A stretch of 35,326 bases of DNA from Paludibacteraceae bacterium (lineage in GTDB: Bacteria; Bacteroidota; Bacteroidia; Bacteroidales; Paludibacteraceae): positions 1 to 35,326 of the forward strand of contig JAFXWI010000078.1 of the NCBI GenBank assembly GCA_017542915.1, given 5' to 3'. The position numbers and the translations under genes were made by a program. How positions within the stretch are numbered: position 1 is the first letter of the stretch; each line of letters opens with the position of its first letter. The notes beneath the pieces were generated by a model. That model did no database searches. It saw only the letters and a list, made by a program, of their open reading frames with translations, and was not told where the DNA came from. Shown here one piece after another: positions 1 through 7,673 of the stretch.

Positions 1-286
1 AGAACAATCCGACGAAAACACCTATGGTACTTCCCCATACTCCCCATTTCGTACCACCATAATGTTTGGTTCCCCAAGCCGGTACGACATAATCGAGCAC
101 AGAGATGATCACCACCACAATGCCCCAAATGAGGAGGAACTGCCATGAGAAATGGATCTTTTCCGTCGCTTGTGCCATCCACAAACCGATATACGCAATC
201 GGTGTTCCCGGCAAACCGGGTACTATACAGCCAATCAGACCGATCAGCATCATAAAGAAAGCTAAAATCAAGAGTACTATATCCAT
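1..286 (-). CDS. DUF456 family membrane protein (partial, N-terminal part)
   Basis: The reading frame starts with the ATG at 286 on the minus strand and runs off the left edge, so only the first 95 codons are present. The visible protein begins MDIVLLILAFFMMLIGLIGC and is very hydrophobic, with a first membrane segment at about residues 3-25 containing the GCIVPGLPGTP turn, a second at about 48-60, then the LDYVVPAWGTKHYGGTKWG stretch. This pattern (short hairpin, Pro-Gly turn, DYxxPxxGTKxxGGSKxG) is that of the DUF456 integral membrane family, whose function is unknown. A strong promoter lies just upstream at 306-337, so the gene is transcribed separately from the galactanase that ends at 371. 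Family assignment is by motif recognition only. Confidence 0.85.
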   Translation of the reverse strand, partial: MDIVLLILAFFMMLIGLIGCIVPGLPGTPIAYIGLWMAQATEKIHFSWQFLLIWGIVVVIISVLDYVVPAWGTKHYGGTKWGVWGSTIGVFVGLF

Positions 287-305
287 TTTTCGTCCTTTTT
301 GTGTG

Positions 306-337
306 CAAAAGTACTACAAAAAACTGAGATATGCAAA
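306..337 (-). promoter_or_regulatory. Bacteroidota-type promoter for the DUF456 gene
   Basis: Read on the minus strand, TTTG (334-337) is followed by exactly 20 bp and then TACTTTTG (306-313). This matches the Bacteroidota primary sigma factor consensus TTTG / TAnnTTTG. The predicted start of transcription is near 299, which leaves a leader of roughly a dozen bases before the ATG at 286. The -33 element is extended as TTTGCATAT, a form shared with other promoters in this window. Confidence 0.85.
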
Positions 338-370
338 TTTTATTTGGATATTTGACAGAAAAGTAGTAAT

Positions 371-1405
371 TTATTGATGACTTTCTAATAGGATTTTCAT
401 TACCTCGGAGGGTTGACCTTCCGGTGTGAAGGCGCCCATGTCATAGCTGCCCCATCCCAACGGAATATACTCCGCCGGTCTCCAACCTCCAAACACTTCG
501 GGTTCCCAATAGAAGATACCTGCGCAGGAGTCGATAGCTTGTGCGCGCTGCACAAAATCCGCCATGACGGTTGCAGAAGTAGTGTCGTTAGCGAACATAC
601 CGATCTCGGCAATCATCACCGGGCAATGCCATTGGCTGATGAGCCGGCGAATGTTCGTCTCCGCTAACTCATTCATTTCCTGCCAAGTCTTACCACCATT
701 CCAAGCACTCATCATCGGATAGTGGCTCAGACCGATCATATCCCATTTGCCGCCATGAGCCGCCATCTGCGTCCAGAACCAATCGCGTTGCTCGTACGCA
801 TTATCGACATGTACGATGACCGTAATATCAGGAAAAGCTTCCTTGGCAGCCTCATAGCCCATCGCCGTAAATCCGGCATAATGTTCCCACTCGCCTTCTT
901 CTTTATTCACCTTTCCCATCGGCCACAACATGCCGTTGGGCGTCTCGTTGCCTATTTGCACCCATTCGGGTTTGATACCTGCTTCCTTGAGCGTATAGAG
1001 CACATCCAGCGTGTGTTCACGCACCGCCTCTAACATCGTCGGATAGTCGTATTTCTGCCAAGCGGAAGGGATAGTCTGGTGACTTGGATCGGCAAAGAAA
1101 TCCGAGTAATGAATATCAATCATGATACGCTGCCCCTGCTCAGCAGCACGTTTGGCAAGCGATAACATATCGGGTTTATTGCTCCAACCTGTTGTATGAT
1201 TGACCCACACGCGCAGACGCACGGCGTTCATACCCATCGCACGCATGGTAGCGATACAATCGTCATGGAAAACGGAGTCGTGCTCCATCTCACTGAGCCA
1301 ACTGATGTCAGCTCCTTTTGCCCAAGAGCCGCGCGGAGCGTCCGTGCGGTGATAACAGCCGCACAACAGGCAGCAAGCGAGGAAAAGAAATAGCTTGTTT
1401 TTCAT
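371..1405 (-). CDS. GH53 arabinogalactan endo-beta-1,4-galactanase, lipoprotein
   Basis: 344 residues. The N-terminus is a lipoprotein signal peptide ending in LLCGC (lipobox Cys at residue 17), so the enzyme is expected to be anchored in the envelope. The catalytic domain fills the rest: KGADISWL near residue 30, a strand with VRLRVWV at 62-68, the acid/base Glu154 in QIGNE and the nucleophile Glu267 in IAEIG. These are the landmarks of GH53 enzymes, which cut beta-1,4-galactan side chains of pectin. It is the last gene of a minus-strand unit with the HAD nucleotidase (2-bp gap) and ferritin. No SusC/SusD pair or other glycosidase lies in the window, so this is not an evident polysaccharide-utilisation locus. 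Confidence 0.92.
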   Translation of the reverse strand: MKNKLFLFLACCLLCGCYHRTDAPRGSWAKGADISWLSEMEHDSVFHDDCIATMRAMGMNAVRLRVWVNHTTGWSNKPDMLSLAKRAAEQGQRIMIDIHYSDFFADPSHQTIPSAWQKYDYPTMLEAVREHTLDVLYTLKEAGIKPEWVQIGNETPNGMLWPMGKVNKEEGEWEHYAGFTAMGYEAAKEAFPDITVIVHVDNAYEQRDWFWTQMAAHGGKWDMIGLSHYPMMSAWNGGKTWQEMNELAETNIRRLISQWHCPVMIAEIGMFANDTTSATVMADFVQRAQAIDSCAGIFYWEPEVFGGWRPAEYIPLGWGSYDMGAFTPEGQPSEVMKILLESHQ

Positions 1406-1407
1406 AT

Positions 1408-2112
1408 TCAGAGGATATTCATTATATCTGTTAATCGCGGAACGATGAATGTGGCCGTCTCGGATGTCTCGCCGTCATGCAACCAGATCTGGTCAATGCC
1501 TGCGGCTTTTGCACCGGCTATGTCGGAACTGTAACTGTCACCGATCATGATCGCTTCGTCAGCCTTCACACCGTTGCGCTCCAAGGCAATGCGGAAGATT
1601 TCCGGTTGCGGTTTGTTGATACCTATCTCATCGCTGACGAGCGTGTGAGTAAGACAGTCCGACAAACCGGAATGCTCAAATTTATAATACTGCACTTCTT
1701 TGAATCCGTTACTGACAATCGTCAGCGGATATTTGGAAGCAAGATACCGAACGACCCTGTCGGCATCGGGCATCAGACGGAAATATCTATTCGTCAGACG
1801 AAGAAACTCATCCCCTATCCTATGCGATAACTCATCTTTCCGCAACCCGCACAGCTCCGGTTCGTCTTGGATCAGCAGCGGACGGTAGAAACGCTCGAAA
1901 TGCAGGTAACTCTTGGTGATTTCTCCACGCCCATACTTGCCCCACAACTCCAAGTTATACGGCTTGTACGCTGCTAAATAATCGTCAAAAGAGGCGTATA
2001 AAAGATCAAGATGATACGTGGTGTAAATATCGCGCAAAGCCAAATGCTCGGCGTTCGTCCAATCACCTATCGTATCATCCCAATCGAGAAATATAGCTTT
2101 ATATCGCTTCAT
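1408..2112 (-). CDS. HAD-superfamily nucleotidase, YjjG/YfnB type
   Basis: 234 residues. Motif I is FLDWDDT with nucleophile Asp10 and acid Asp12; motif II is IVSNG; motif III is the Lys of GINKPQPEIF; motif IV is MIGDSYSSDI. The helical cap inserted after motif I and the overall length fit the YjjG/YfnB group, which dephosphorylates pyrimidine nucleoside monophosphates, including non-canonical ones. The exact substrate cannot be read from sequence. It sits 5 bp after ferritin and 2 bp before the galactanase, so all three are probably on one transcript from the promoter at 2685-2716. Confidence 0.88.
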   Translation of the reverse strand: MKRYKAIFLDWDDTIGDWTNAEHLALRDIYTTYHLDLLYASFDDYLAAYKPYNLELWGKYGRGEITKSYLHFERFYRPLLIQDEPELCGLRKDELSHRIGDEFLRLTNRYFRLMPDADRVVRYLASKYPLTIVSNGFKEVQYYKFEHSGLSDCLTHTLVSDEIGINKPQPEIFRIALERNGVKADEAIMIGDSYSSDIAGAKAAGIDQIWLHDGETSETATFIVPRLTDIMNIL

Positions 2113-2117
2113 CCGTC

Positions 2118-2639
2118 TTATGCTTTAGCGGCAAGAGGCGAAGGCGTAGCATAAACGCGTGCAGCAAGTTCCTGATCAAGCATATAGAGACCATAGCCGT
2201 TACCGTCCAACATCTTCAGTTTGTTGATAATCTCCACAGCGTTCTCTTCCTCCTCTACCTGCTCGTCGATGAACCACTGGAGGCGGCTCTGTGCAGCGTA
2301 GTCTTTCTCCTCTACAGCAATGTGCATCAGATTGTTAATGAGCGAAGTGACATGTTGCTCATGCTCGTAAGTCTTCTCAAAAGCAGCTAAAGGCGAAGCC
2401 CACTCGGTCTCCACTGCATCGATTGCCTTGAGCAGCACACGTCCGCCACGGCTGATGAGGTAGTTATAGAAAATCTGCGCATGGTCTTGCTCCTCTTTGA
2501 ACTGGATAGCAAACCAATTAGCCATGCCTGCATAGCCTTTGTCTTGGCAATAAGCAGACATACTCAGATACAAATAAGCCGACCACATTTCGGCATTGAT
2601 TTGGGCGTTAATAGCGTCCTCTAAACGTTTAGAAATCAT
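2118..2639 (-). CDS. ftnA: Non-haem ferritin
   Basis: 173 residues, the usual length for prokaryotic ferritin. The four-helix bundle starts with INAQINAEMWSAYLYLSMSA, and the ferroxidase ligands are visible: the Glu of NAEM, the paired Glu and His of FKEEQDHAQ, and the Glu residues in VETEW and DEQVEEEENAV. A C-terminal helix E-like segment (LYMLDQELAARVYA) follows. Ferritin stores iron as a ferric core and protects from oxidative damage. It is the first gene of a three-gene unit and is divergent from recQ. Its own promoter lies 46-77 bp upstream. Confidence 0.95.
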   Translation of the reverse strand: MISKRLEDAINAQINAEMWSAYLYLSMSAYCQDKGYAGMANWFAIQFKEEQDHAQIFYNYLISRGGRVLLKAIDAVETEWASPLAAFEKTYEHEQHVTSLINNLMHIAVEEKDYAAQSRLQWFIDEQVEEEENAVEIINKLKMLDGNGYGLYMLDQELAARVYATPSPLAAKA

Positions 2640-2684
2640 AGTTTTATATATTTTAGAATGTTAGTCATTTTTCTTTTCGGAGTG

Positions 2685-2716
2685 CAAAGGTACTACTATT
2701 TTTCGACATATGCAAG
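2685..2716 (-). promoter_or_regulatory. Promoter of the ftn-HAD-GH53 unit
   Basis: On the minus strand CTTG (2713-2716), 20 bp, then TACCTTTG (2685-2692), continuing GCAC. The -33 box has one mismatch to TTTG but keeps the CATATGT extension. The predicted leader is about 40 nt. The -33 box of the divergent recQ promoter is only 28 bp away, so the two promoters could influence each other. Confidence 0.8.
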
Positions 2717-2744
2717 AATTTCAGTAATTTTTTTATGCATTTTT

Positions 2745-2776
2745 TTTGCATATGTCATAAAAAAGCAGTAATTTTG
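2745..2776 (+). promoter_or_regulatory. Promoter of recQ
   Basis: TTTG (2745-2748), 20 bp, TAATTTTG (2769-2776). This is a perfect match to the Bacteroidota consensus, with the CATATGT extension after TTTG. Transcription should begin near 2783, so the upstream in-frame ATG at 2735 cannot be used and the recQ start is the ATG at 2801. Confidence 0.88.
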
Positions 2777-2800
2777 CAGCGCAAAATTTTTTTGAAGACG

Positions 2801-4570
2801 ATGACAGCACGCGAAGCACTGAAGACATATTTCGGATACGATGATTTCCGTCCGTTGCAGGCGGAGATCATTGAGTCTGTGTTGTCCGGCAAAGACACCC
2901 TCGCTCTGATGCCTACCGGTGGCGGTAAGAGTATCTGTTTTCAGGTGCCCACCCTCGTCAAAGGGCATGAGAATCCGGACAAACGCCTCTGTCTCGTTAT
3001 TACGCCGCTTATCGCACTCATGCGTGACCAAGTGGCGAATCTTCAAGCGCGTGGTATTCATGCCGCGGCTGTCTATACCGGCATGAGTTGGGACAAGCAG
3101 CGTGTGGCGTTGGATAACTGTCTCTACGGACCCTATCATTTTCTCTATTGTTCTCCGGAAAGGCTTGAGAGTGAGGAGTTTAAAAAGCGTCTTGCTGACT
3201 TGCCCATCGGTTTGATTGCTGTTGATGAGGCGCATTGTATCTCTCAATGGGGGTACGATTTCCGACCTTCTTATCTCCATATAGCCGCGATCCGTGAGCA
3301 ACTGCCGGATGTGCCTATCTTGGCCTTAACCGCTACGGCTACGCCGGAGACCATCGATGATATACAGGCCAAACTTTGCTTTGCGTCCAAGAACGTGCTC
3401 CGCAAATCTTTCCACCGCGAGAACCTCATCTATGTCGTTCGCCGAACTGAGAAGAAAGAGGAACAAGTAGCACATATACTTTCACGCGTCCCGGGTTCCG
3501 CTATTGTTTATGTCCGCAACCGTAAACGTGCCCAAGAACTCACCCAGTGGTTAAAGAGGCATAACTCCGACCCTTCCCTGAAAGGAAGGGAGGATATCAC
3601 CTCTGTAGATTATTATCATGCGGGATTGACAACGAAGGACAGGAATGAGCGTCAACAGGCGTGGACGGAAGGCAAGACACGCATCATCGTGGCAACGAAT
3701 GCCTTTGGTATGGGTATTGACAAACCCGATGTCCGCTTGGTCATTCATTACGATCTGCCATCGCATTTAGAGAGTTATTATCAGGAGGCAGGTCGTGCCG
3801 GACGAGACGGACAAACAGCGTATGCCGTGCTTCTGTATAACGAAGCGGAAGATCAAGCGAAACTGAAGAAACGCGCTGTAGATACGTACCCGCCGAAAGA
3901 GTTTGTAGAATCGGTCTATCACAAGACCATGGATTTTCTCCAAATAGGCGCCGGAAGCGGTTTAGGTCATCGTTTCATGCTGCATATAGATCAGCTTTGC
4001 CAAGTGATGCATCTGCCGGTCATACAGACTTATTCCGCCCTGCATATTCTCACCCACGCCGGATATATTGATTTTGAAGAAGAGCACGAGACGCAGCCGC
4101 GTGTGCAGATCAAAGTGCCTCGCCATCAGTTAGGCGAATATAACCTCTCTCGCGAACAAGCCGAGTTATTGGATCTGCTGATGCGTTCCTATACAGGTAT
4201 CTACACCGATCTACAATACGTCCGCGAGGCGGATGAACCCTCAAGCCCTCAAACCCTCAAACCTTCAAACCATGAGTTATTAGTCTCTTTGGCACAAAGA
4301 GGAATAATAACGTACATCCCTCGTTCTGTGGGATGCAGCCTTACTATGACGATGGAGCGTCAGACGGATATCTTCCTGTCACCGGCTATCTTTGAGGAGC
4401 GTCAGGAACAATTCATCTCCAAACTGCGCGCCATGCTCGAATATGCTGACCAGACACAGTTCTGCCGCGAGCAAGTGCTGTTAGCGTATTTTGGAGAAAA
4501 AAACGCAGTGCCTTGCGGGCACTGCGATGTTTGTCGTGAATTGGAGCGAATTATTCAGCAGCCAATGTAA
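2801..4570 (+). CDS. recQ: ATP-dependent DNA helicase RecQ
   Basis: 589 residues from the ATG at 2801, chosen because the promoter ends at 2776 and RecQ proteins start a few residues before the [10 protein letters not shown] motif. Seen in order: motif 0 (FRPLQ, about 16-20), Walker A MPTGGGKS (37-44), DEAH at 142-145 followed by [21 protein letters not shown] (motif III), the second RecA domain with [13 protein letters not shown] and [10 protein letters not shown], and the zinc motif [12 protein letters not shown]...PCGHCDVC at the C-terminus. There is no HRDC domain. RecQ unwinds DNA 3' to 5' in recombination and fork repair. Two repeat-derived insertions are in frame (3571-3590, 4238-4269). 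The last 20 bp overlap the end of tsf on the other strand. Confidence 0.95.
   Translation: MTAREALKTYFGYDDFRPLQAEIIESVLSGKDTLALMPTGGGKSICFQVPTLVKGHENPDKRLCLVITPLIALMRDQVANLQARGIHAAAVYTGMSWDKQRVALDNCLYGPYHFLYCSPERLESEEFKKRLADLPIGLIAVDEAHCISQWGYDFRPSYLHIAAIREQLPDVPILALTATATPETIDDIQAKLCFASKNVLRKSFHRENLIYVVRRTEKKEEQVAHILSRVPGSAIVYVRNRKRAQELTQWLKRHNSDPSLKGREDITSVDYYHAGLTTKDRNERQQAWTEGKTRIIVATNAFGMGIDKPDVRLVIHYDLPSHLESYYQEAGRAGRDGQTAYAVLLYNEAEDQAKLKKRAVDTYPPKEFVESVYHKTMDFLQIGAGSGLGHRFMLHIDQLCQVMHLPVIQTYSALHILTHAGYIDFEEEHETQPRVQIKVPRHQLGEYNLSREQAELLDLLMRSYTGIYTDLQYVREADEPSSPQTLKPSNHELLVSLAQRGIITYIPRSVGCSLTMTMERQTDIFLSPAIFEERQEQFISKLRAMLEYADQTQFCREQVLLAYFGEKNAVPCGHCDVCRELERIIQQPM
3571..3590. repeat. 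In-frame hairpin insertion in recQ
   Basis: A perfect 7-bp inverted repeat (CCCTTCC, loop CTGAAA, GGAAGGG) encodes the peptide DPSLKGRE between the WLKRHN helix and the [10 protein letters not shown] strand of the second helicase domain. RecQ proteins normally pass from the first element to the second with only a short loop, so this looks like a small palindromic element tolerated in frame. The insertion view is inference. Confidence 0.55.
4238..4269. repeat. Octamer tandem array inside recQ
   Basis: Four consecutive 8-bp units of the form CCCTCAAR or CCTTCAAA encode a low-complexity linker ([11 protein letters not shown]) in the RecQ C-terminal region. On the plus strand the array has no stop triplet in the recQ frame. 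On the minus strand every unit contains TGA. Confidence 0.8.
4497..4526 (-). terminator. Rho-independent terminator of the rplM-rpsI-rpsB-tsf operon, inside recQ
   Basis: A perfect 9-bp stem (4504-4512 with 4518-4526) and a 5-nt loop are followed, on the minus strand, by seven T residues (4497-4503). It lies 25 bp downstream of the tsf stop codon and inside the recQ coding sequence. There is no T-run on the plus-strand side, so it should act only on tsf transcripts. Confidence 0.85.
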
Positions 4571-5543
4571 TACGACGGAAGTCACAGATAACTACACCTT
4601 TTGCTTTGAGGACATCTTTAACGAGCTCTTTCGACTCGCTCATGATATAAGCCTGCTCAACGAGAGTATTCTCTTTGAGGAACTTACCAAGACGACCTTG
4701 AGCGATCATCTCGATCTTCTTTGCCTGATTAGCGAGGTTAGCCTCTGCTTCTTTAGCAACCGTAGCTTTGATCTCGCGAGCCTGCTGTGCCTGCTCAGCG
4801 GTGATCCAGCCTTTAGCTTGGTTAGACTCGATGTGGTCATCGCTGTCTACGTGAGCCGGGTTGATACCTGCTTTGCGGATAGCGTTCTCAATAGCTTTAT
4901 TGATCTCGTCCTGTTTGGTCTTCTCAATAGCTACTTCGAGCTCATGCTTCTTAACCTCCTCAGCTACGTGATCAGCGTCAAGAGCGATCGGGCTCATAGC
5001 TGCTACCTGCATAGAGATGCCGTGAACGGTCTCTTGGTCAGCGCCAGCCTCTGCTGCAACGAGCGAGCTGAGCTTGTTACCAAGGTGGTTGTATGCATCT
5101 ACTACCGGAGCCTCCAAGCAAGCATAGTCTGCCAACTCCATCTTCTCACCAGTAACGCCGGAACGCTCGGTGATGATCTCTGCAACGGTGAACTGACCGA
5201 TTTTGAGGTTCTTCAGTTCCTCAGCAGTACGTACTTTGTTATCCAAAGCAGCATCGAGAATCAGTTTAACCATGCCAACGAAGTCCTCGTTCTTAGCCAC
5301 GAAGTCGGTCTCGCACTTCACGCCAACGATAGCGCCGAAGTTACCTTTTACTTTAGCGAGAACGCAACCCTCCGATGCTTCACGGTCGCTACGTTTAGCT
5401 GCGATAGCCTGTCCACGTTTGCGGAGCAAGTCCTTCGCAACCTCGAAATCGCCGTTTGCCTCTTCGAGAGCCTTTTTTACGTCCATCATACCTGCGCCGG
5501 TAATATCGCGCAGTTTTTTGATATCTGCTAATGTTACAGCCAT
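4551..5543 (-). CDS. tsf: Elongation factor Ts
   Basis: 330 residues. The start [20 protein letters not shown] is the UBA domain, which holds the [10 protein letters not shown] motif region further on (about 79-90). The long two-part dimerisation core follows, ending [22 protein letters not shown]-Ts is the guanine nucleotide exchange factor of EF-Tu. It is the last gene of the operon and is separated from rpsB by 130 bp that hold an inverted-repeat/octamer region. Its stop overlaps the stop of convergent recQ by 20 bp, and its terminator is at 4497-4526. Confidence 0.97.
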   Translation of the reverse strand: MAVTLADIKKLRDITGAGMMDVKKALEEANGDFEVAKDLLRKRGQAIAAKRSDREASEGCVLAKVKGNFGAIVGVKCETDFVAKNEDFVGMVKLILDAALDNKVRTAEELKNLKIGQFTVAEIITERSGVTGEKMELADYACLEAPVVDAYNHLGNKLSSLVAAEAGADQETVHGISMQVAAMSPIALDADHVAEEVKKHELEVAIEKTKQDEINKAIENAIRKAGINPAHVDSDDHIESNQAKGWITAEQAQQAREIKATVAKEAEANLANQAKKIEMIAQGRLGKFLKENTLVEQAYIMSESKELVKDVLKAKGVVICDFRRITLAAE

Positions 5544-5559
5544 AAAAATCTTTGATTTT

Positions 5560-5660
5560 GTTAATGGGTTTATGAGTTTATTGGTTAATGAGTAGCTAAA
5601 CTGGTTAACCGGTTTAACGGGTTAAACCACGAATAAACTTATCCACCCATCAACCGATAA
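5560..5660. repeat. Octamer arrays forming a long inverted repeat between rpsB and tsf
   Basis: An octamer array (5560-5591, units like GTTAATGG and GTTTATGA) faces a second one in the opposite orientation (about 5630-5660). The arm 5560-5586 pairs imperfectly with 5625-5654. Between them is a perfect 8-bp hairpin with a 2-nt loop, GGTTTAAC (5611-5618) with GTTAAACC (5621-5628). Transcribed within the operon, this would fold into a long stem-loop that could alter the ratio of S2 to EF-Ts or act as a processing site. That role is inference. Confidence 0.75.
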
Positions 5661-5673
5661 ACAAGCTTTCAAT

Positions 5674-6510
5674 TTATTCTGCAGCCTCTTTCGGAGCAGC
5701 AGCCTGAGCTACTTTCTCAGCCTCTGCTTTCGGGGCAGCTTTGCGGATACGCTGACGACGCTCTTTCGGTGCCGGAGCCTCGGTGTTAGCCTGCTCCTCT
5801 GCAGCGCTCTCGTCAGCTTTCTCTACTTTGCGCTCCTCGAGACCCTCTTTGATAGCCTCACATACTGCGCCAAGGATTACATCGATAGCCTTTGTTGCAT
5901 CATCGTTAGCAGGGATAACGAAATCAATGTTGTTGGGGTTCGAGTTCGTATCAACGATAGCGAATACAGGAATACCCAGACGGTTAGCCTCTGCAACGGC
6001 AATCTTCTCTTTGATGACGTCCACTACGAATACTGCGCTCGGCAGACGAGTCATATCAGCGATAGAACCAAGGTTCTTCTCCAGTTTCTCGCGTTGACGG
6101 GTAACTTGCAGTTTCTCACGTTTGGAAACGTTCTCGAGTGTACCATCGGTCATCATCTTGTCGATCTGACCCATTTTCTTCACAGCCTTACGGATGGTCG
6201 GGAAGTTGGTGAGCATACCACCAGCCCAACGCTCAGTGATGTACGGCATTTGTACCTCCTGTGCACGAGCAGCTACGACTTCCTGAGCCTGCTTTTTCGT
6301 ACCAACGAAGAGTACCTTACGTCCGCTGCGGGCAAGATTCTTAAGAGCCTCTGCTGCCTCGTCAATCTTAACGACAGTCTTGTTGAGGTCAATGATGTGA
6401 ATACCGTTGCGCTCCATGTAGATGTAAGGAGCCATTGCCGGATTCCATTTACGTTTGAGGTGACCAAAGTGTGCGCCAGCCTCGAGAAGTTGATCAAAAT
6501 TTGTTCTCAT
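5674..6510 (-). CDS. rpsB: 30S ribosomal protein S2
   Basis: 278 residues. The start RTNFDQLLEAGAHFGHLKRKWNPAMAPYI is the first S2 signature, and PVFAIVDTNSNPNNIDFVIPANDDA the second. After about residue 222 comes a charged, Ala/Glu/Lys-rich tail of about 55 residues that is not part of the S2 fold; such tails are common in Bacteroidota. S2 is needed late in 30S assembly and for docking S1. It is third in the operon, after a 177-bp structured gap from rpsI. A heptamer array ends 7 bp before its ATG. Confidence 0.97.
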   Translation of the reverse strand: MRTNFDQLLEAGAHFGHLKRKWNPAMAPYIYMERNGIHIIDLNKTVVKIDEAAEALKNLARSGRKVLFVGTKKQAQEVVAARAQEVQMPYITERWAGGMLTNFPTIRKAVKKMGQIDKMMTDGTLENVSKREKLQVTRQREKLEKNLGSIADMTRLPSAVFVVDVIKEKIAVAEANRLGIPVFAIVDTNSNPNNIDFVIPANDDATKAIDVILGAVCEAIKEGLEERKVEKADESAAEEQANTEAPAPKERRQRIRKAAPKAEAEKVAQAAAPKEAAE

Positions 6511-6517
6511 TTTGTTT

Positions 6518-6552
6518 TTAATGAATAATGATTAATAAATAATTATTATTTC
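6518..6552. repeat. Heptamer tandem array before rpsB
   Basis: Five 7-bp units (for example TTAATGA and ATAATGA on the plus strand) lie immediately 5' of the rpsB start codon. Read in the direction of the operon, TAA triplets occur in all three frames. Confidence 0.7.
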
Positions 6553-6578
6553 TCCTTTCATTTTGGAATACTCGTTCA

Positions 6579-6675
6579 CGCGCATAACACATTATTAAAT
6601 ATGCGCGCACGCATATGCGTTTGAGTCTCCAAAACAATCGTGTGGTAATCCCTGAGGAGTCCACACGATTTGGAG
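6579..6675 (-). promoter_or_regulatory. Structured rpsI-rpsB spacer (candidate attenuator or S2 leader)
   Basis: Three nested elements lie within 100 bp. A perfect 10-bp stem, AATCGTGTGG (6636-6645) with CCACACGATT (6661-6670), has a 15-nt loop and is extended by CTCCA/TGGAG (6627-6631 with 6671-6675); on the minus strand it is followed by TTGTTTT. Next is the 12-bp palindrome ACGCATATGCGT (6609-6620). Last is a 7-bp stem, CGCGCAT (6579-6585) with ATGCGCG (6601-6607). No TAnnTTTG promoter is seen here. A translational control site for S2, or partial termination inside the operon, would fit; this is inference. Confidence 0.55.
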
Positions 6676-6687
6676 TTGTTCTTCCGA

Positions 6688-7074
6688 TTAACGTTTGGAG
6701 AATTGGAAGTGCTTACGAGCCTTCGGCTGACCCGGTTTTTTACGCTCAACCTCACGAGCGTCACGAGTCATGAAGCCTTCTGCCTTCAACGCAGCCTTGT
6801 CTTCCGGATTGATTTTCACCAGCGCACGAGCGATAGCCAAACGCAGAGCCTCTGCCTGACCTTTGAAGCCACCACCATCAAGGTTTGCCTTGATATCGTA
6901 TTTCTCAGCTACGCCGAGTTTGTTCAGCGGCTGGAGAACGATGTAGCGCAGAATAGAAGACGGGAAATATGTCTCGATGTCGCGACCGTTGATCACGATC
7001 TTGCCGGCACCATCATTTACGTAAACGCGGGCAACTGCCTCTTTACGACGTCCTAATGCATTAACTGTTTCCAT
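6688..7074 (-). CDS. rpsI: 30S ribosomal protein S9
   Basis: 128 residues, normal length. The start ALGRRKEAVARVYVNDGAGKI, the central GGGFKGQAEALRLAIARAL and the basic tail ending KARKHFQFSKR are the S9 signatures; the C-terminal Arg contacts P-site tRNA. It follows rplM with a 9-bp gap, the universal rplM-rpsI pair. The 3' side holds a hairpin that could separate it from rpsB. Confidence 0.97.
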   Translation of the reverse strand: METVNALGRRKEAVARVYVNDGAGKIVINGRDIETYFPSSILRYIVLQPLNKLGVAEKYDIKANLDGGGFKGQAEALRLAIARALVKINPEDKAALKAEGFMTRDAREVERKKPGQPKARKHFQFSKR

Positions 7075-7083
7075 TTTCTTCTA

Positions 7084-7539
7084 TTATTTCAAGGTGTTAA
7101 TATCAATTACTTTCGGTTGCTGTGCCTGCATATTGTGCTCTGCACCAGCGAAAATGTACAGATTGGTGATCTGACGAGCGCCGAGACGATTCTTGGGCAG
7201 CATACCCTTTACTACGCGACGAACGAGTTTGTCAGCTCCTTTTGCCATAAGGTCAGCCGGAGTGAACTCACGCTGACCACCCGGGAAACCGGTGTAGCGT
7301 ACATAAACGCGATCGTTCCATTTGTTACCCGTCAGCTGCACTTTGTCAGCATTCACGATGATTACGTTGTCACCACAATCCACGTTCGGAGTGTAGGACG
7401 GTTTGTACTTACCACGCAGCAATTTAGCTACTTTGGAGCACATACGACCAAGAATCTGGCCTTCAGCGTCAACAACGACCCACTCTTTTTTAGCGGTCTC
7501 TTTGTTTACAGACACTGTCTTGTAAGAATTGTATTCCAT
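7084..7539 (-). CDS. rplM: 50S ribosomal protein L13
   Basis: 151 residues from the ATG at 7539. An in-frame ATG exists at 7593, but the stretch it would add is part of a base-paired leader, and Bacteroidota L13 proteins start close to SYKTVSVNK. Seen: EWVVVDAEGQILGRMCSKVAKLLRGK, DCGDNVIIVNADKVQLTG and the VKGMLPKNRLG motif. L13 is an early assembly protein of the 50S subunit. It is first in the operon, with its promoter at 7674-7705 and a leader of about 128 nt. Confidence 0.96.
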   Translation of the reverse strand: MEYNSYKTVSVNKETAKKEWVVVDAEGQILGRMCSKVAKLLRGKYKPSYTPNVDCGDNVIIVNADKVQLTGNKWNDRVYVRYTGFPGGQREFTPADLMAKGADKLVRRVVKGMLPKNRLGARQITNLYIFAGAEHNMQAQQPKVIDINTLK

Positions 7540-7557
7540 TAATTTTGTTTGTTTTAG

Positions 7558-7606
7558 GTAAGGTCGACGGACATCTATTGAGCCTCTTGGCACCGCCCAA
7601 CCTTAC
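7558..7606 (-). promoter_or_regulatory. Stem-loop in the rplM 5' leader
   Basis: GTAAGGT (7558-7564) pairs perfectly with ACCTTAC (7600-7606) across a 35-nt loop, which contains a smaller GCC-AAGA-GGC hairpin on the minus strand. It ends about 18 nt before the rplM start codon. L13 leaders that mediate feedback are known in other bacteria, so an autoregulatory site is plausible but untested. Confidence 0.5.
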
Positions 7607-7673
7607 GGTTTATAATTATTTTTAATTGCGCCTTTACGCATGTGCATAATACACACTCACGCAAAAAAGCGTG

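Noticed and set aside
371..2639. A polysaccharide-utilisation locus around the GH53 galactanase.
   Set aside because: There is no SusC/SusD pair, regulator or second glycosidase nearby; the neighbours are a nucleotidase and ferritin.
4491..5531. A 346-codon open frame on the plus strand opposite tsf.
   Set aside because: The true gene is tsf on the minus strand. The antisense product is Leu/Ser/Cys-rich and resembles no family.
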